Below, piece after piece: positions 22,401 through 35,100 of a DNA stretch of 64,000 nucleotides. The DNA is taken from the NCBI GenBank assembly GCA_014526335.1, contig JACTAT010000029.1, forward strand, positions 1,169,372 through 1,233,371, read 5' to 3'. Origin of the DNA: Chrysaora quinquecirrha (taxonomy: Eukaryota > Cnidaria > Scyphozoa > Semaeostomeae > Pelagiidae). Each line of letters starts with the position of its first letter. Position 1 is the stretch's first letter. The position numbers were made by a program, and so were the translations under genes. A model generated the notes under the pieces. That model was not told the origin of the DNA and searched no databases. It saw only the letters and a list, made by a program, of their open reading frames with translations.

Positions 22401-23144
22401 AGAACAAGACAGAACCACACTTTGCGTCTGTTAATTTTTTTTCCATTTTGAAACATTCTTTCAGCACAGCAGCTTTACGAATGCTGAGAAATTTTTCTCC
22501 AAAACAGTTGTTTAGATCTTTATTCTGAAACAAAGCTGAGATTTCTAAACATGCCTTCAAACGTCTTAAAATCCCATCTAAAATGATTGATTCCATAGCA
22601 GCAACTCAATCAGTAAATTTCGGAAGAAACAACAATCAAAAATTGAAATTTTTAGAAGAACAAAGGCTGCATGTTTCGTCCCAAGAAGAAGCCATGTGTC
22701 CTAAAGTTCATTCACCCCTTAAGTTTTTGTGAAAATTGAAGGCAAGCGTAAGAAACTGAAGAACCTAGGAATTGACAATGAGTGGTGCGGGGATTCCTTC
22801 CCAAAGAGCTCTGAATTTTGACGTTCTGAACGCGATTTTTTCCATTGTTTTGAAGTTTCTAAACTGTAGGCTCGATTTTTTATTAACTTTTTCCTGGTTT
22901 TCATGCTATTTAAGTTCGTCTTAATGTTTTGCTTCCTAATTTGCACTCGCAGCCTATTTTGTTGTGCCAAGTAAAACTATATAGATTTGACGTAATCTTT
23001 TTTCATTTAGAGATCGGTCAGGGTGGATTCCATCTTTCGATGACCTTAGTCGAAATTTAGCTGCTCAATATGGATGGGTGTATGGTCTATCAGTAACTGA
23101 AATGGAAATCGTACATGGCGCTTTTAGGAAATTAAACCCAAATG
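19486..23144 (+). CDS. Nephrocystin-3-like exons 1-4: N-myristoylation signal and DUF4062
   Basis: Exon 1 ends GAG|GTAAGT at 19791. The protein opens MGCSVSKAGN, then a polar stretch, then IRVFVSSTFKDFHQERE, the first strand and helix typical of DUF4062. Exon 2 (20472-20540) gives VFPDLRIWCEQRKLRLVEC and DLRW. Exon 3 (21642-21748) gives GVPKDATTEETIKICLGELD and APFFLNLAG. Exon 4 (23011-23144) gives GDRSGWIPSF and QYGWVYGLSVTEMEI. This is a complete DUF4062 in order. DUF4062 is found next to NACHT/WD or TPR modules and has a TIR/Rossmann-like core of unproven chemistry. Confidence 0.9.
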
Positions 23145-26100
23145 GTATGTTATAAAAAATTCACGATATACATATTGACGTCATAGATCAAATTTCACCC
23201 TGTTGCGTGTCAAAAATACATAGGAGCATAATGGCGGCCGGAGAAAGCGTGCCTTCACCCTCATACTTTTAATTTGCCGAGAAGAAAAAATTTATTTCCA
23301 GAGACGAAATCACTTCTCTCAGTGTTTGAGTAACCAACCCGGATAATGTATGTGTAGTACAGCAGTGGTTGTGCAGTACAGCGGTGGTTGTGCAGTACAG
23401 CGGAGGGATATCATCCCACCTCTGTACTGAACATCCACCGCTGTACTCGTGATATCCCTCCGCGGTACTGATGGTATCCCTCCGCTGTACTGATGTTATC
23501 CCTCCGCTGTACTGATAGTAGCCCTCCGCTGTACTGATAATATCCCTCCGCTGTACTGTACAATCACCGCTGTACTGCACAACCACCGCTGTACTGCACA
23601 ACCACCGCTGTACTGCACAACCACCGCTGTACTGCACAACCACCGCTGTACTGCACATACGTTATCCGGGGTGGTAACTAGGAATTATGTTTTATGACTC
23701 TCTGGGTTTTTGGTCAATGCAGCGAAATGAACTGAACTGAACTACGCGCTTTTTATTTTATAAGGAACACCTTTATAGGGAACTTGAGGCTGAAAATGGC
23801 CTAAAAATAAGCAAATGTCAATAAACTAGTCAAACTGAGATCCTTGAACAAATTAGGAACGGCAAAAGATAATTAAAAGCAATAGAAAGAATACGTGTTT
23901 TTCTAAAAATGAGTAAGTACAAACAATGAAATAAGGAGGAATAAGCTTTTGAAATAATATACAAAAGAAGAAAAGCTGATTTAAAATTTGGACCGAAAAA
24001 TGAAAAGAGCTAGAAAGAAACTTCAAAACTCGACCCTTGCATAAAAATAGGAATCTTTAGGCACAGAGAAAATGAAAGTTTCCTTACCAAACAATTAACG
24101 TGTAAGAGAGTATCGGAATATGTCTGGCACAAGACATATCGCTTGAGAGAAGATAGCATTTCAAGATTGAAGTCTGGTCAGTTATATCAAATAGGAATAA
24201 ATTAGTTTATTTAGTTATAATATTTATTAGAACTTCGAAAATTCTGATAGTACAATATTCTGAAAGTCCCTTCTTGATGTAAAGTGTATTCATATGTATA
24301 TGTTTTTTATAGCTTTGTTTATGTTTCGTCAATCAATCAAAGGACTTCCAGAAGAAGTCAAAGAAGACTACTGTGACTCTGACCCATTGTGTGTTCGAAA
24401 AGTCAAGACATTAAAGAATATGATCAAATCTACTTTTCCGGTTTGTAAATATCTAATCTAATGTTCGTCTATTTTTTTATGTTCAGGGAAGAAAACTTAA
24501 TTTCTAGCCTTCCTCGATTTTAAGGACAAACTTATCATGCTCGAATTCAGTAATAGACATTTGCAAAGAGATCTGGGTTGGGCGTTGCATTTTTCTGGAA
24601 AATGGTAGCCGTATCGAGTAACGGAATCCTCTCCACGGACAAAACCAATATAGCGGTCGTTCCAGGAGAGATATTGCAGCAAGTTTTGCTTCAAATTCGC
24701 GTTTAATGGGAATTAAAGTGAAAGCAAGGATTCAAGTCCCAGTATCTGCTCTAAGAATCATTCAATCAAGTATTTTCCTTTTTGTGAGTTACTTGCTTCT
24801 TGTTTCCAGCGTTTCTACAGATTCTTTAAAAATTTACTGCCGCAGATTTTTTTTCTGTCCTTTTCTTCTATTGTTCGTGAATTTAGAGTAAAATCTGCTG
24901 CACTACTTCCTCTGAAGCGACTGCTGCACTACTCCCTTACTCGATATGCCTACCATTTTCCAGAAAAATGTCGCACCCGACCCAGATCTCTTTGAAAAGG
25001 TCTATTCTTGAATAAATACTCTGCATCTCTGACCGGCAAAATAATCTAACAGTACATAGCAACGTCTTCTTTATTAAAACATTTTTCACATTATATGTCA
25101 AAATTTTGGATATTCATACAACAATCCAGCAATTTGGACTAATATTGGACAGTCTAATATTTTTTAACATTTTGGATATTCATCCTAAAATCCGATGTTT
25201 GTTTGACTATGCAACTTTGTTGCCCAATTGTCAAATTTCCTTCATACTGAATGAATGCTGCATAAAATGATAGGTCGTTTGAATTGGTCGTTCTTAGAAA
25301 GAACAACGGACGCTGGTCGCTCAAGTAAAAGTTCTTCACAGCTATGTATCGTGGGGTCTTACAGAGTTTGAAAGAGACAAAAAAATTTGAACTCGTTTAT
25401 CTGACTGAAACCGTGTTATAGACACTGAAGATTTTTATCGTCATTGTGAAGTATTATCGCATGTTTCGTTAAAACATTTTAACAAAATTGAAAGAGATAC
25501 TGCTATTTTATAGCAATAATTTCTTTTGTTTTCAGTTCCCTTTCTCGTGGTCCTTGGCCATGAGGCCGCTACCTTATCTGGACTGTGGAATTTTGAAATT
25601 AATATTATATAGTAGGAAAATGCTTATATTTTAGCAAACGGCTTCTTTGCAGTATTATGGGCACCCATAGAAAAATGAGTAAACTTTTGAAAATAGCTTC
25701 TTTACTAGAAATGCAGCCTTTTAGGCCTCTTTGATTTAGAGAAAGACTTCCAAATTTATCAGGAATCTAATTTTAATGAAATGTCGCCTCGAATTTGGTT
25801 TGTTAATTGAGATCTCGTCTTCTGGCGAGAGAGCTGTTATAATTTTGAAAGCACTTGCGTAATCTATATAGGACTGCATTAAAATAGCAGTTAGTTTTAG
25901 AACCCGCAATAGCTAGAGCCTGTAATTGCCTGCCAAATAATGGAAACGCTCCGTTTTTTATTTTAAGTGCGCCTTAGAACCTTTCTTATGTCAAATTACA
26001 TGAACGAAGCTCATCTCTCTTTGACTTCTAGGAAACTCATATTTCTTCTTATGATGTCGCTAACGTGAAAAGATGCGGAGATGTAATTCAATTTAGTGGT

Positions 26101-29100
26101 CTTAGTGGTGCTGACTCTGGTTTTAGCAGAACGGTTTGTTCAATTTCTTCGCTTTCGTAATGACTTCTATCTTGAATAAGCGATGTTTATAATTTCGTAA
26201 CAGCCTATATAAGAAATAGCAGGCAATTGTTTTGTTTAAAGTTTTCGCTTATTTCTCAACCTGTATTAAATAAGTAAAAACAGATACTACAGGCTTGAAG
26301 CCTTTTTTCTGAAACGTTTCTTAAGCATGTTTTGAGGAAAAGCGAGGGTTGACAAGCTAGTGAGAAGCCAGTTAAAAATTAAGAAAAAGGCAAGCAGACT
26401 GAAAAAAACGAAAAGGAGCTGAGGTTTTGGGCCCATATTTAGTATATATGTTGTCTTTGAGGTGCATAAATCAAGACTTTTTAGTTAGTTAGTTCTTGGT
26501 CGACTTGTCTAGAATCAACCTGATCGACTTGTCTAGAAGCAACTTAAAAGTTTATTTGAACCAGCCTTTGAATTTTTCTCGAAAATAAAGTCCCTCTTCG
26601 TGTCCCTTCCCCCCTCAGAGCTGTACCTGCATGAACTGAATTGACAATTAAACATTGCTAAGTTGAGAGGAGTAAGAACGTACTCTTTCGTTTGACAACA
26701 TATTGGAGAGTGAATTTTTCTGCAACAGGTGTACAGCTTTTTCCAGAAAAGAATTGAAGATTTGTACCCTCTTGATCCAAGTCCGGAGGACCCATTGCAA
26801 GTTCAAAGGGATGCACACGAGGTATGTGAATATGAGGGCCTATTTTTTGGTCACATTCTGTTTTCAGCACACCCCTTCTCTTTTCGGCAAGCGTCGAAAC
26901 ATATTTTTTGGTACAATCTTCTGGAAATGGCAGGTTTCGCAGGCCTCCAAAACCTTCTGCTGCCGATGCTGGAAGGTTTCGCAGACTTCGCAAGGAATCT
27001 CTTTCTGAAGTTGTACACGTTTGAAACGGGCTACTCTTAAGAAATTATCGACAGCCCTTAAGAAAGGCGCATGCTCAAACCAATTTAACAAGTGTTCCCG
27101 CCAAGGAAACAGAAGCCTTGTTCGATCTGCCTAATATTTTCGGCAGCCGTGTTTTTTGGTATAGAAACTTTTCCCTGCTAAGTCTACCGTTTTCAGAATT
27201 CAGAGAGTCTGCAAAAAGGAGAGTTTTTTAAAAAAGATACCCCGAGTAAGTCACAGACTCTCTCCTTTAGAAATTCACATTTGATTTATTGCAACACCTG
27301 TGGAATACGTCTCTTCCACTCCATTTTTACATTATCAAATTGGCCCTTACTGTCAATTAGGTCCACTCCCTCATTGTGAAATCTCTTCACTGGTATCACT
27401 TCATCCACCAAAGAAACAATTTCGTAGGACTGTATCCATCTCAAACAATTAATTGACTTGCAACTCTATCATTCTAGAATTCTATATTCTCCCCCTAATT
27501 CCCTTTATTCAGAAGAACCTCACCGCTCAGCACACACCAAGCAATCTTCCCGATAATCTGTTGCCTTGTTCTTAATTGCAACACGGAGAGGTCACATGCT
27601 CTTTGTTCAGGGTCAACTTGCACCACTGCCAAACTACCCAGTTATATTTCCCGGGTAAACAGTGCTGAAAAGCATGCAATCCTCAACACTCCACTCAGAC
27701 ATTGACATATCAGAAGTGGCCTAGAGAATTTTGAAGCAGAATATTGTTGATGTATGTGCACCAATGTTAATATAGATCGACAAATGAAGTTTGATGGAGC
27801 ATCTAACCGAATTTCAACATATTTTGCCAACTGTCGATGATAATTGCGAATTCGCTACCGTTTTTTGCCTAATTTGCTCACTTTGTCAGGTTCTAGTCTT
27901 GTAACATTGACATCCTTACTCTGGCATCCTAAGCCTCTTACGTGAACAGCATTAGGGAAATTTCATGGAAGACAATTTTTTATTGAATAGGTCACCTATA
28001 ATTATTTCATTAGGCTTCTATTTATTGCAAACCCCTTCTATTAGAATTATGATAGTTTTCACACCTTATATTTTCACCAGTCTATTAGGAAACCTAGATA
28101 TGTTGCGTTACATGCCTGGTAGCGAGAGTGCTGGCCCTGTTTCGGACCTCTGTTTGGATCATGATTAGATCGATTAATAAATCTGAAATGTATACAGCTT
28201 GTGTCCTCTGGCTTAATTTTAGTATGGATGCTCTGAGATCCAGACTCTGAATTTTGGTTTCGAAGAATCAGTACACTTCTTTCAAGCCTCGACCCAAGGG
28301 AATTCTACTTGTGAGCCTAGATGGTTAAACATTCAACCAAACTTTCTTCCTTTAGTTCAGGGTCAGCATCATCAAGCCGTCAGGATAAATTTAACGAAGT
28401 ATTGGAAAATGAAATCTTTTATTGATTCTTTTTTCAGACGTTTCTTGACAGTAGATCACATTGCGTACTGGGTAGAGATCAAATCCTGCAACAGGTCAGT
28501 TTTTTTGTTACTTTGTTAGACTGCTTTTAGATAATATAGCTTAAAGCCAAAATATTGCACCGCTCTGTCAATGATGGTTGTCTAAATACCGCATCAGCCC
28601 TATCTGATGGTAAAAAGGATTTTTTTATAAGGCATTTTGTGACGCTGAAGCTTTCTGAAACTTAAAATTTCTCGTTACTATCGAAAGTTACTGAAGCTTG
28701 ATAAGACAACAAGAGTGCAGAAAAGTCCAGTATTATGCTGTTCAAGCGACACAAAATTTTAAATTTTTAACCATGATCAAGTGTGGAGTAGCTATTCCTG
28801 GCACTTTTTCAAGAATCGCCATGATGTCTCAAATAATTAATGAATAAAATATATTATGGAAATAAATATTGTGTAGAGAATACAGTGATTAAATAATGAC
28901 AAAGAAGCCCTTCAAAAAGGCGAAGGAGAAGAAAACAGGGCATTTTTTAAGGATTGTTAACTAGTGGGGCAAACTTGTGAAAAGGGGCCCAAAAATTCCG
29001 GTATTCAAAAGAACGCATAGATTCTGAACAACGATACAAATAGGTCAGTAATTATATAACATTTTTGTTATTATAGTACAGGTATCAAATTTGTATTGAA

Positions 29101-32100
29101 AATCTTTATTAACAAAGTCCTGTTTCTTGTACAGCTCTTGGGGCCGTCCGACAGAAGTTTTCAAGGGGGGGGGGGTGACCGTCTCGATTTGCCGACTAAA
29201 CAAAGTCAAAGTAAAAAAATCTTTCTGATCCATCAAATGGGCGTAGGAGGGTACTTAAATTTTGATGGGCACGAGTAAAAAGGGGGCACTGCAGTAAAGC
29301 GTGCACCGAATGTGCACCCTATTGGAGGTCCAGGGGCATGCCATGCCCCCCGAAAAATTTTGAAGAACACTGAAGCTAGAATCGCTCTAATGGCCCTTTC
29401 CGAATTCTTATAATGCTGTTTTCTTGGAACTTAATCGTATAGTTTGTATAGAATTCTTGAGTGGTACAAAACTTCAAAGTTGTAATAAAGAGCCAAACAT
29501 CTTTGAACATCTGAATTCTCAGGGGCGGATCCAGGCCTAAATCTGACTGGTGCTCAAAAAGAAAAGGGTGTGGCCGACGGGCGTGGTCAGTTGGTATAAT
29601 GGGCGTGTCCGAGGGGCGTGGTATTAAAGTTGTTGATTTTTGTGAATGACTAAATAAACAAATCGTTTCCGAGGAAGAAAGAAGAACTCGAATGTTTATT
29701 GTTGGGAAGTCAATAGATAGCTATTACAGTTCGTCTTCCTGTACATGCAGAACGGAAAAAATTTAGGCTTGGCCTAATTCAAACAGAAGATTTTGCGTTA
29801 TCAAAGTTCCTCAGAACGCTGACACAGACAAGAACATTCCCTGACATGATTAGAACTTTAACATAGGCCTAACTAACAAATCTATACTTTTGAATTAGGC
29901 CTAACCTAAAATTTCTGTCCGTTCTGTATGTACACGAAGACGAATTTCCAACATAATCATTCGAGTTCTTCTTTCTTCCTCGTAAACGATTTTGACTCGA
30001 CTTGTGTGAGACATTCACCATCATCAACTTCTACTGTTGTGTTGGTAAAATTCTCTTTTTTCCCCAATGTCACTGAGAGAGCAGAGAATGACGTTGCATT
30101 TTCGAGTGACGTTGAGCACCAGTGAGCCCTGCATTTTGATTGGTTGATTTACCAGCACCAGTGGAAGTGACGTTGAGCACCAGTGCGCCCTGCATTTTGA
30201 AAAGCACATTAGCCTACAAATGAAGATACGAACTTTTGAAGCATTCTCAGCATCAGTTTTCTTATATAACTCAGAACTATGGACCCTAACCAGCAAACGA
30301 GAGGAACAAATCGATACATTCCATAGAAGGTTACTTAGGAAAGTCATTGGAATCTACTGGCCTAAAACAATTTCAAATGAAAAGTTATATGAAAAATCTA
30401 ACTCTGAACCATGGAGCATCAAAATCAAAAGAAGAAGACTAACCTGGCTCGGTCATGTACTAAGAATGAAAGATGAAACACCTGCAAGGAAAGCTCTACA
30501 AGAATGTCTGAAACCTGCAAAAAGGAAAGTTGGAAGACCACCTCTAACATGGCTGAAAAAGATTGAACATGACATCAAACCACTAAACATAAAAATCAAT
30601 GATGAATCAGCAATAACAGAACTTAAAATGATGGCTGATGATAGAGATGGGTGGAAGAGAGTCGTGAAAAACATTATGATACAATAGTATTGAAAATGTA
30701 AAGAAGAAGAAGAAGAATTTCAACCAAAGAAAATCAGCTGATATCAACAGCAAAAGGAAATAATTTTTTTAAAGGTCATTCTTTAAAAATCTGACTGGTG
30801 CTTGAGCACCGGTCGCACCAGTCTGGATCCGCCCCTGATTCTTTACAAATCCAAAAGAGCGACTAACGTTATTGCTTGCTAAAGAGCCTTATTGATACTG
30901 CATTGCATTCAATGAATAGGTCTCATGATTTGTTTCTTTGGGGCATAGCGGCTGGAGAAACGTCAGAGATTGTCAGAAAATGGAGAAAATATGGCATATT
31001 CCCATATTCCCGAAAATTTTGATTGTATAACTTCGATCTGTGGCATCGGAATCAATTGTCTTATACTTCGTAAATACTTCGTATTCTTCAGATATAGAGT
31101 TAGTTAAGCGACCAAGCGACAAGCAAGCAAAATCGTCAGTATTCAATCGACATATTCAACGTCAATTTAACACATGGTCCACAAAAGAATTATTCTTTGG
31201 TGTTTAAGATCATTTCAGTCAAAACAGGGGCCCATGTTTTACCAATAAACTGTTTTTGCTCCACTTGGTGCACTAAGAGGGGCCTACTGGGGCAATTGAA
31301 AATTGGTAAAAATGCCCTGGAAGAAAACGAATGTTTTAACAGGTTACCAATAAACTTGCTGCATGAAAAAAAGATAAGATGTAGACCCAAGCTGAAAAAT
31401 GCCCCAAAATGCTATTTTTAGATTGGGGTACTTGGAGCAACACCCCATAATAACAGTATTGGAATAAATGTGTTACAAATGGTAAAATGAAAATGAAAAT
31501 TTGCATTTATGCACATTTTGATACGTAGAAGACGATGAAATATAGACCCAATTGCAAAATGCCCCCAAATCTATTTTTAGATTGGGGTATTAGTTATCAG
31601 ACCCCTTAATACTAACACTGCAATAACAATGTGACAAATGATAAGATGTATATGAAAATTTGCATTTATACACATTTTAATACGTAGAAGACGATGAGAT
31701 ATAGTCCCAAATAGGAAAATGTCCCTGATTCTATTTTTGAAAGGGGTTCTAGATACCAGATCCTGTGAGACGAATACTATAGTAACTATATAACAAATGA
31801 TAAAATGTAAATTAAAGTTTGCAGTTATGAAAGTTTTGATACGTAAAAGACGCTAAGACGTAGCCCGGGGAAAATACCCCCAAACTGTATTTTGATAAAG
31901 AAGAACTGGTTTTTTTAAATTATCAAATAGCATTGAATAGAGGCAATAAAAGAATTAAAATAATAGAATGCAAAACAGGAAAATGCGTCAGATTTTGCAC
32001 ACAGATACTTCATGCAACACCGTTGCAATTTCTCAAACAGGTTGCACACCCACCGCTGTACTCATGGTATCCAAGCGACGTACTGATCATATTCCTCCGC

Positions 32101-35100
32101 TGTACTGCGCAACCACCGCTGTACTGCACATGCGTTATGTGGGGTGATGCTTAAACAGCAGTATTGCAATTATTCAACATTCTAATTGTTTTCTTCTTTT
32201 ATTGCCTCTACACGTATTTTTTTTATATAAGAAATTAAAACATAAATCCAGTACTGAAAGTTTCTTAAGAGTTTCTTGAATATCCATATTGGCAACATAG
32301 TTTTTCTATCCGAATGATGTTCCAGGCCCATTTATCTATCTTATTTGAATGCATTTGGGATTCGCATTTGTCTGCTTGTCACAGAAATGCGTTATTGCAA
32401 AGGCAACATGGGGAATAAGAGAACAAGTTTGGCTATCCGAGGTGACAAGTTTCTTAAGTAAAAAATTTCCAGTACTGAAGTTTCTTAAATTTTTTTGCCA
32501 TTCGAGAGTCTGGAGATAAAAAATACATGCAGTCGATGCTATTTGATACTTTAAAAAACCAGTTCTTCTGTATCAAAATACAGTTTTGGGGCATTTTCCC
32601 TGGGCTACGTCTTAGCGTCTTCTGCGTATCAAAACTTTCATAACTGCAAACTTTCACTTATATTTCATCTTTTGTTATATAGTTACTATAGTATTCGTCT
32701 TACAGGGTCTGGTATCTAGAGCCCCTTTCTAAAAATAGAATCGGGGGCATTTTCCTATTTGGGACTATATCTCATCGTCTTCTACGTATTAAAATGTGCA
32801 TAACTGCAGATTTTCATATATATCATACTATTTGTTGCATTGTTATTGCAGTGTTCGTATTAGGGGGTCTGATAACCAGTACCCCAATCTAAAAATAGAT
32901 TTGGGGCATTTTCCTATTTGGGGCTATATCTCATCGTCTTCTTCGTATCAAAATGTGCATAACTGCAAACATTCATATACACCTTATCATTTGTTACATT
33001 GTTATTGCAGTGTTCGTATTAGGGGGTCTGATAACTAATACCCCAATCTAAAAATAGATTTGGGGGCATTTTGCAATTGGGTCTATATCTCATCGTCTTC
33101 TACGTATCAAAATGTGTATAAATGCAAATTTTCATATACATCTTATCATTTGTTACATTGTTATTGCAGTGTTAGTATTAAGGGGTCTGATAACTAATAC
33201 CCCAATCTAAAAATAGATTTAGGGGCATTTTGCAATTGGGTCTATATCTCATCGTCTTCTACGTATCAAAATGTGCATAAATGCAAATTTTCATTTACAT
33301 CTTATCATTTGTTACCTTGTTATTGCAGTGTTAGTATTAAGGGGTCTGATAACTAATACCCCAATCTAAAAATAGATTTGGGGGCATTTTGCAATTGGGT
33401 CTATATCTCATCGTCTTCTACGTATCAAAATGTGTATAAATGCAAATTTTCATATACATCTTATCATTTGTTACATTGTTATTGCAGTGTTAGTATTAAG
33501 GGGTCTGATAACTAATACCCCAATCTAAAAATAGATTTGGGGGCATTTTGCAATTGGGTCTATATCTCATCGTCTTCTACGTATCAAAATGTGTATAAAT
33601 GCAAATTTTCATATACATCTTATCATTTGTTACATTGTTATTGCAGTGTTAGTATTAAGGGGTCTGATAACTAATACCCCAATCTAAAAATAGATTTGGG
33701 GGCATTTTGCAATTGGGTCTATATCTCATCGTCTTCTACGTATCAAAATGTGTATAAATGCAAATTTTCATATACATCTTATCATTTGTCACATTGTTAT
33801 TGCAGTGTTAGTATTAAGGGGTCTGATAACTAATACCCCAATCTAAAAATAGATTTGGGGGCATTTTGCAATTGGGTCTATATCTCATCGTCTTCTACGT
33901 ATCAAAATGTGCATAAATGCAAATTTTCATTTTCATTTTACCATTTTTAACACATCTATTCCAATACTGTTATTATGGGGTGTTGCTCCAAGTACCCCCT
34001 TCTAAAAATAGCATTTGGGGGCATTTTTCAGCTTGGGTCTACATCTCATCTTTTTCAGCATATTAAATTACCCTTGTGTACCAATTTTCATGCTTTTATC
34101 ACAAAGTGCGCAAGATTCATTTTTCAGGCTGCTAAGCTTCTACACTATTTATCATGAAATTTGTCTTATTTCTATCCTAGGATTTTCAGACAAATGAGCT
34201 GTTATCAATTTTGTTTTGTTAGATTCATGAATATATCACATCTCAAAACACAACAACGCCATTGTTGATCATTGGAACTGCAGGTGCTGGTAAATCTGCT
34301 GTTATGGCAAAATGTGCCTCTGATGCTGTCAAAATGGCCAAAATGAACAAATATCCAGTCCCAACGTGAGTACCATCATTCATTTGCACCGTTATTTAAA
34401 TTACTGCCCATCAATGTGTGCTTGTGCGCTAAAATGGGTTGATTATAGACTAGTCATGGTTCAAACAGGAGTGCCGCCTCAATGTGTAAAACGCTCTGTT
34501 CAGCGGAAATCCATAAAATTATCACCACTCACTTACAGAAACGAAGCAACATTTGATAGAAAGTAATCCTTTTATCATCATCATTCTCCCTGTAATTTTC
34601 TGCACAGTCTGGGTTATCTAGTGAATAATGTCCTATGGAAGAATTATTAACGGTGGACAATCCTAAATCCTCATCTCTCTATCATGGTTCCAAGAAACCG
34701 TTTCACCTAGTCTCTTGGCAAATTGTGGTGCCCGTATAAATAGTTTTCCTATCCTTTTGTTTTTCCTTTGCATGTAGTAATCAGTTCTGATTTCATCTGA
34801 GAAAAAAAATAAAATGATTGTCATTGTCACTGATTATCGAAAGTTACACAGTTACACAGTTAAAAGTTGAACATCTTAGCCTTTCTCGAGGATCAAGAAA
34901 AACTTGAACTTCCAAAATCTATACGCATTTTTTAAAGGAAGAAAAACGTGAACTTCTAAAATATATACATTTGTTGATAGTAAAATATTCATATCTAGCA
35001 CACTAATGTTCTCGACACGCCGTTCTCTAGATTGAAGGTAGCTAGAAAAGTGCCAATGTGCTGTCAGAAATAGCTAATTCAAATCAGAAAATGCTTGTAG

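Noticed and set aside
23269..23658. 129-codon minus-strand ORF (CSTAVVVQYSGG-type repeats)
   Set aside because: It exactly overlays the GCTGTACTG minisatellite foldback; the repeat explains the open frame.
30453..30674. Minus-strand 73-codon ORF
   Set aside because: Shadow of the LINE fragment on the plus strand.
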